5,746 nucleotides of DNA from positions 1 through 5,746 of the forward strand of contig JAUMXD010000086.1 of NCBI GenBank assembly GCA_030529305.1. The letters run 5' to 3'. Source of the stretch: Allobrachymonas sp. Its GTDB lineage: Bacteria; Pseudomonadota; Gammaproteobacteria; Burkholderiales; Burkholderiaceae. Under the pieces are notes generated by a model. It was not told the DNA's origin and searched no databases. It saw only the letters and a program-made list of their open reading frames with translations. Positions 5,312 to 5,746 of this stretch are shown one piece after another. A program made the position numbers and the translations under genes. Position 1 is the stretch's first letter. Every line of letters starts with the position of its first letter.

Positions 5312-5332
5312 CGGTATCAATTCTTGATGCCG
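5312..5332. repeat. Nine-base-pair hairpin with TTC loop
   Basis: CGGTATCAA (5312-5320) pairs with TTGATGCCG (5324-5332) around TTC, with one G-U pair in the plus-strand RNA. No T-run follows. It lies about 180 bases upstream of the acyltransferase start, in what could be its leader or promoter region. Confidence 0.45.
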
Positions 5333-5508
5333 AGCAGTGCACGCCCCTGCACCTGGGCAATTGCCTGATGGGCAGCCTCTCATTCTCTGGCATGCTCCCG
5401 ATCTGAACGCACGGGTTGGCCAGCGCATCGGCTTTTTCAAATTCAAGCTGCGCCACGCCCCCCACCTTGCCCACAAGCGATTTCATCCAAAGCCAAAGAA
5501 AGCCATCC

Positions 5509-5746
5509 ATGCTCAAAATCATTTTGCGCACACTGCTCAAAGTCTTGTTCCGGGTGGAGCGCACCGGCGACATGAGCGTTTTCCAAAACGAGCGCACGCT
5601 GATCGTGGCCAACCACGAATCGTTTCTGGATGGCTTGCTCATCGGCCTGATGACGCCAGCCAATGCGATTTTTGTGGTGCATTCGCAAATTGCCAACCAC
5701 CCGGTGTTTGCCTTTTTGCTGCGCTTTGTGCCGCATCTGGCCGTGG
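5509..5746 (+). CDS. aas: 5' end of an Aas-type 2-acyl-glycerophosphoethanolamine acyltransferase gene
   Basis: The frame is open from ATG at 5509 to the right edge (79 complete codons). The product opens MLKIILRTLLKVLFRVERTG and carries the acyltransferase motif N-H-E-S-F-L-D (His36 and Asp41, the H-x4-D catalytic pair of PlsC/Aas enzymes), followed by GLLIGL (42-47). The resemblance to the start of E. coli Aas (LFRVLYRVRVTGD, then NHVSFIDGILLGLF) is close, so an Aas-type enzyme that re-acylates lysophospholipids at the inner membrane is preferred over plain PlsC. Whether the acyl-ACP synthetase half follows cannot be seen. There is only a weak purine-rich AAAGAAAG stretch before the ATG. 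The upstream neighbour is not the LplT transporter often found with aas. Confidence 0.8.
   Translation, partial: MLKIILRTLLKVLFRVERTGDMSVFQNERTLIVANHESFLDGLLIGLMTPANAIFVVHSQIANHPVFAFLLRFVPHLAV

Larger units (their letters stand above)
5028..5508. other. Hairpin-rich intergenic region before the aas-like gene
   Basis: No gene is supported in these 481 bases; all open frames on both strands have patternless translations. The region contains four notable stems (5052-5086, 5090-5128, 5204-5221, 5312-5332) and perfect palindromes ATGCGCAT (5045-5052), GCAGCGCTGC (5171-5180) and GGCAATTGCC (5356-5365). It should also contain the promoter of the acyltransferase gene, but I found no convincing -35/-10 pair. 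Confidence 0.55.

Noticed and set aside
5298..5696. Reverse-strand frame of 132 codons across the start of the aas-like gene
   Set aside because: It overlaps the recognised acyltransferase frame and its translation shows no family pattern.

Overview
The window looks like chromosomal DNA of a betaproteobacterium, most likely Burkholderiales and probably the Comamonadaceae. The reasons are the high GC content, the strong third-position G/C bias in the genes, and the divergent arrangement of an RsmI-like methyltransferase and a Maf-type pyrophosphatase against a DUF177/YceD gene. No rRNA, tRNA, CRISPR array, insertion sequence or phage gene is visible. The taxonomic call rests on protein resemblance recalled from known families, not on a search.

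Layout. Positions 1-135 (minus) hold the first 45 codons of a gene that runs off the left edge. Its start resembles an RsuA-type rRNA pseudouridine synthase, but the resemblance breaks in mid-motif. Positions 136-612 are less GC-rich and mostly non-coding, with one possible 43-residue ORF and short direct repeats. Positions 613-2069 (minus) are a two-gene operon whose ATGA stop/start overlap joins a Maf/YceF-type nucleotide pyrophosphatase to an RsmI-like SAM-dependent methyltransferase. Positions 2070-2510 are the divergent promoter region. Positions 2511-3074 (plus) encode YceD (DUF177). In this lineage and in E. coli it is normally followed directly by rpmF (ribosomal protein bL32) and then plsX and fab genes. 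Here none of these follow. Instead come 302 bases of unassigned DNA, a strong intrinsic terminator, and a two-gene membrane operon: a short NfeD protein (3427-3897) and a QmcA/paraslipin-type SPFH protein (3984-4910). A second intrinsic terminator (4997-5027) closes that operon. A 480-base gap rich in inverted repeats follows, and then the 5' end of an Aas-type lysophospholipid acyltransferase gene (5509 to the right edge).

How the genes relate. The left half concerns nucleotide-pool and rRNA/ribosome maintenance (Maf, RsmI-like methyltransferase, YceD, perhaps a pseudouridine synthase). The right half concerns membrane organisation and phospholipid repair (NfeD-SPFH scaffold, Aas). No new defence or mobile system can be supported. 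The features most worth checking are the missing rpmF at a usually conserved junction, the terminator placed 11 bases before the nfeD ribosome-binding site, and the hairpin cluster at 4939-5332, including a 16-bp-stem hairpin at 5090-5128.
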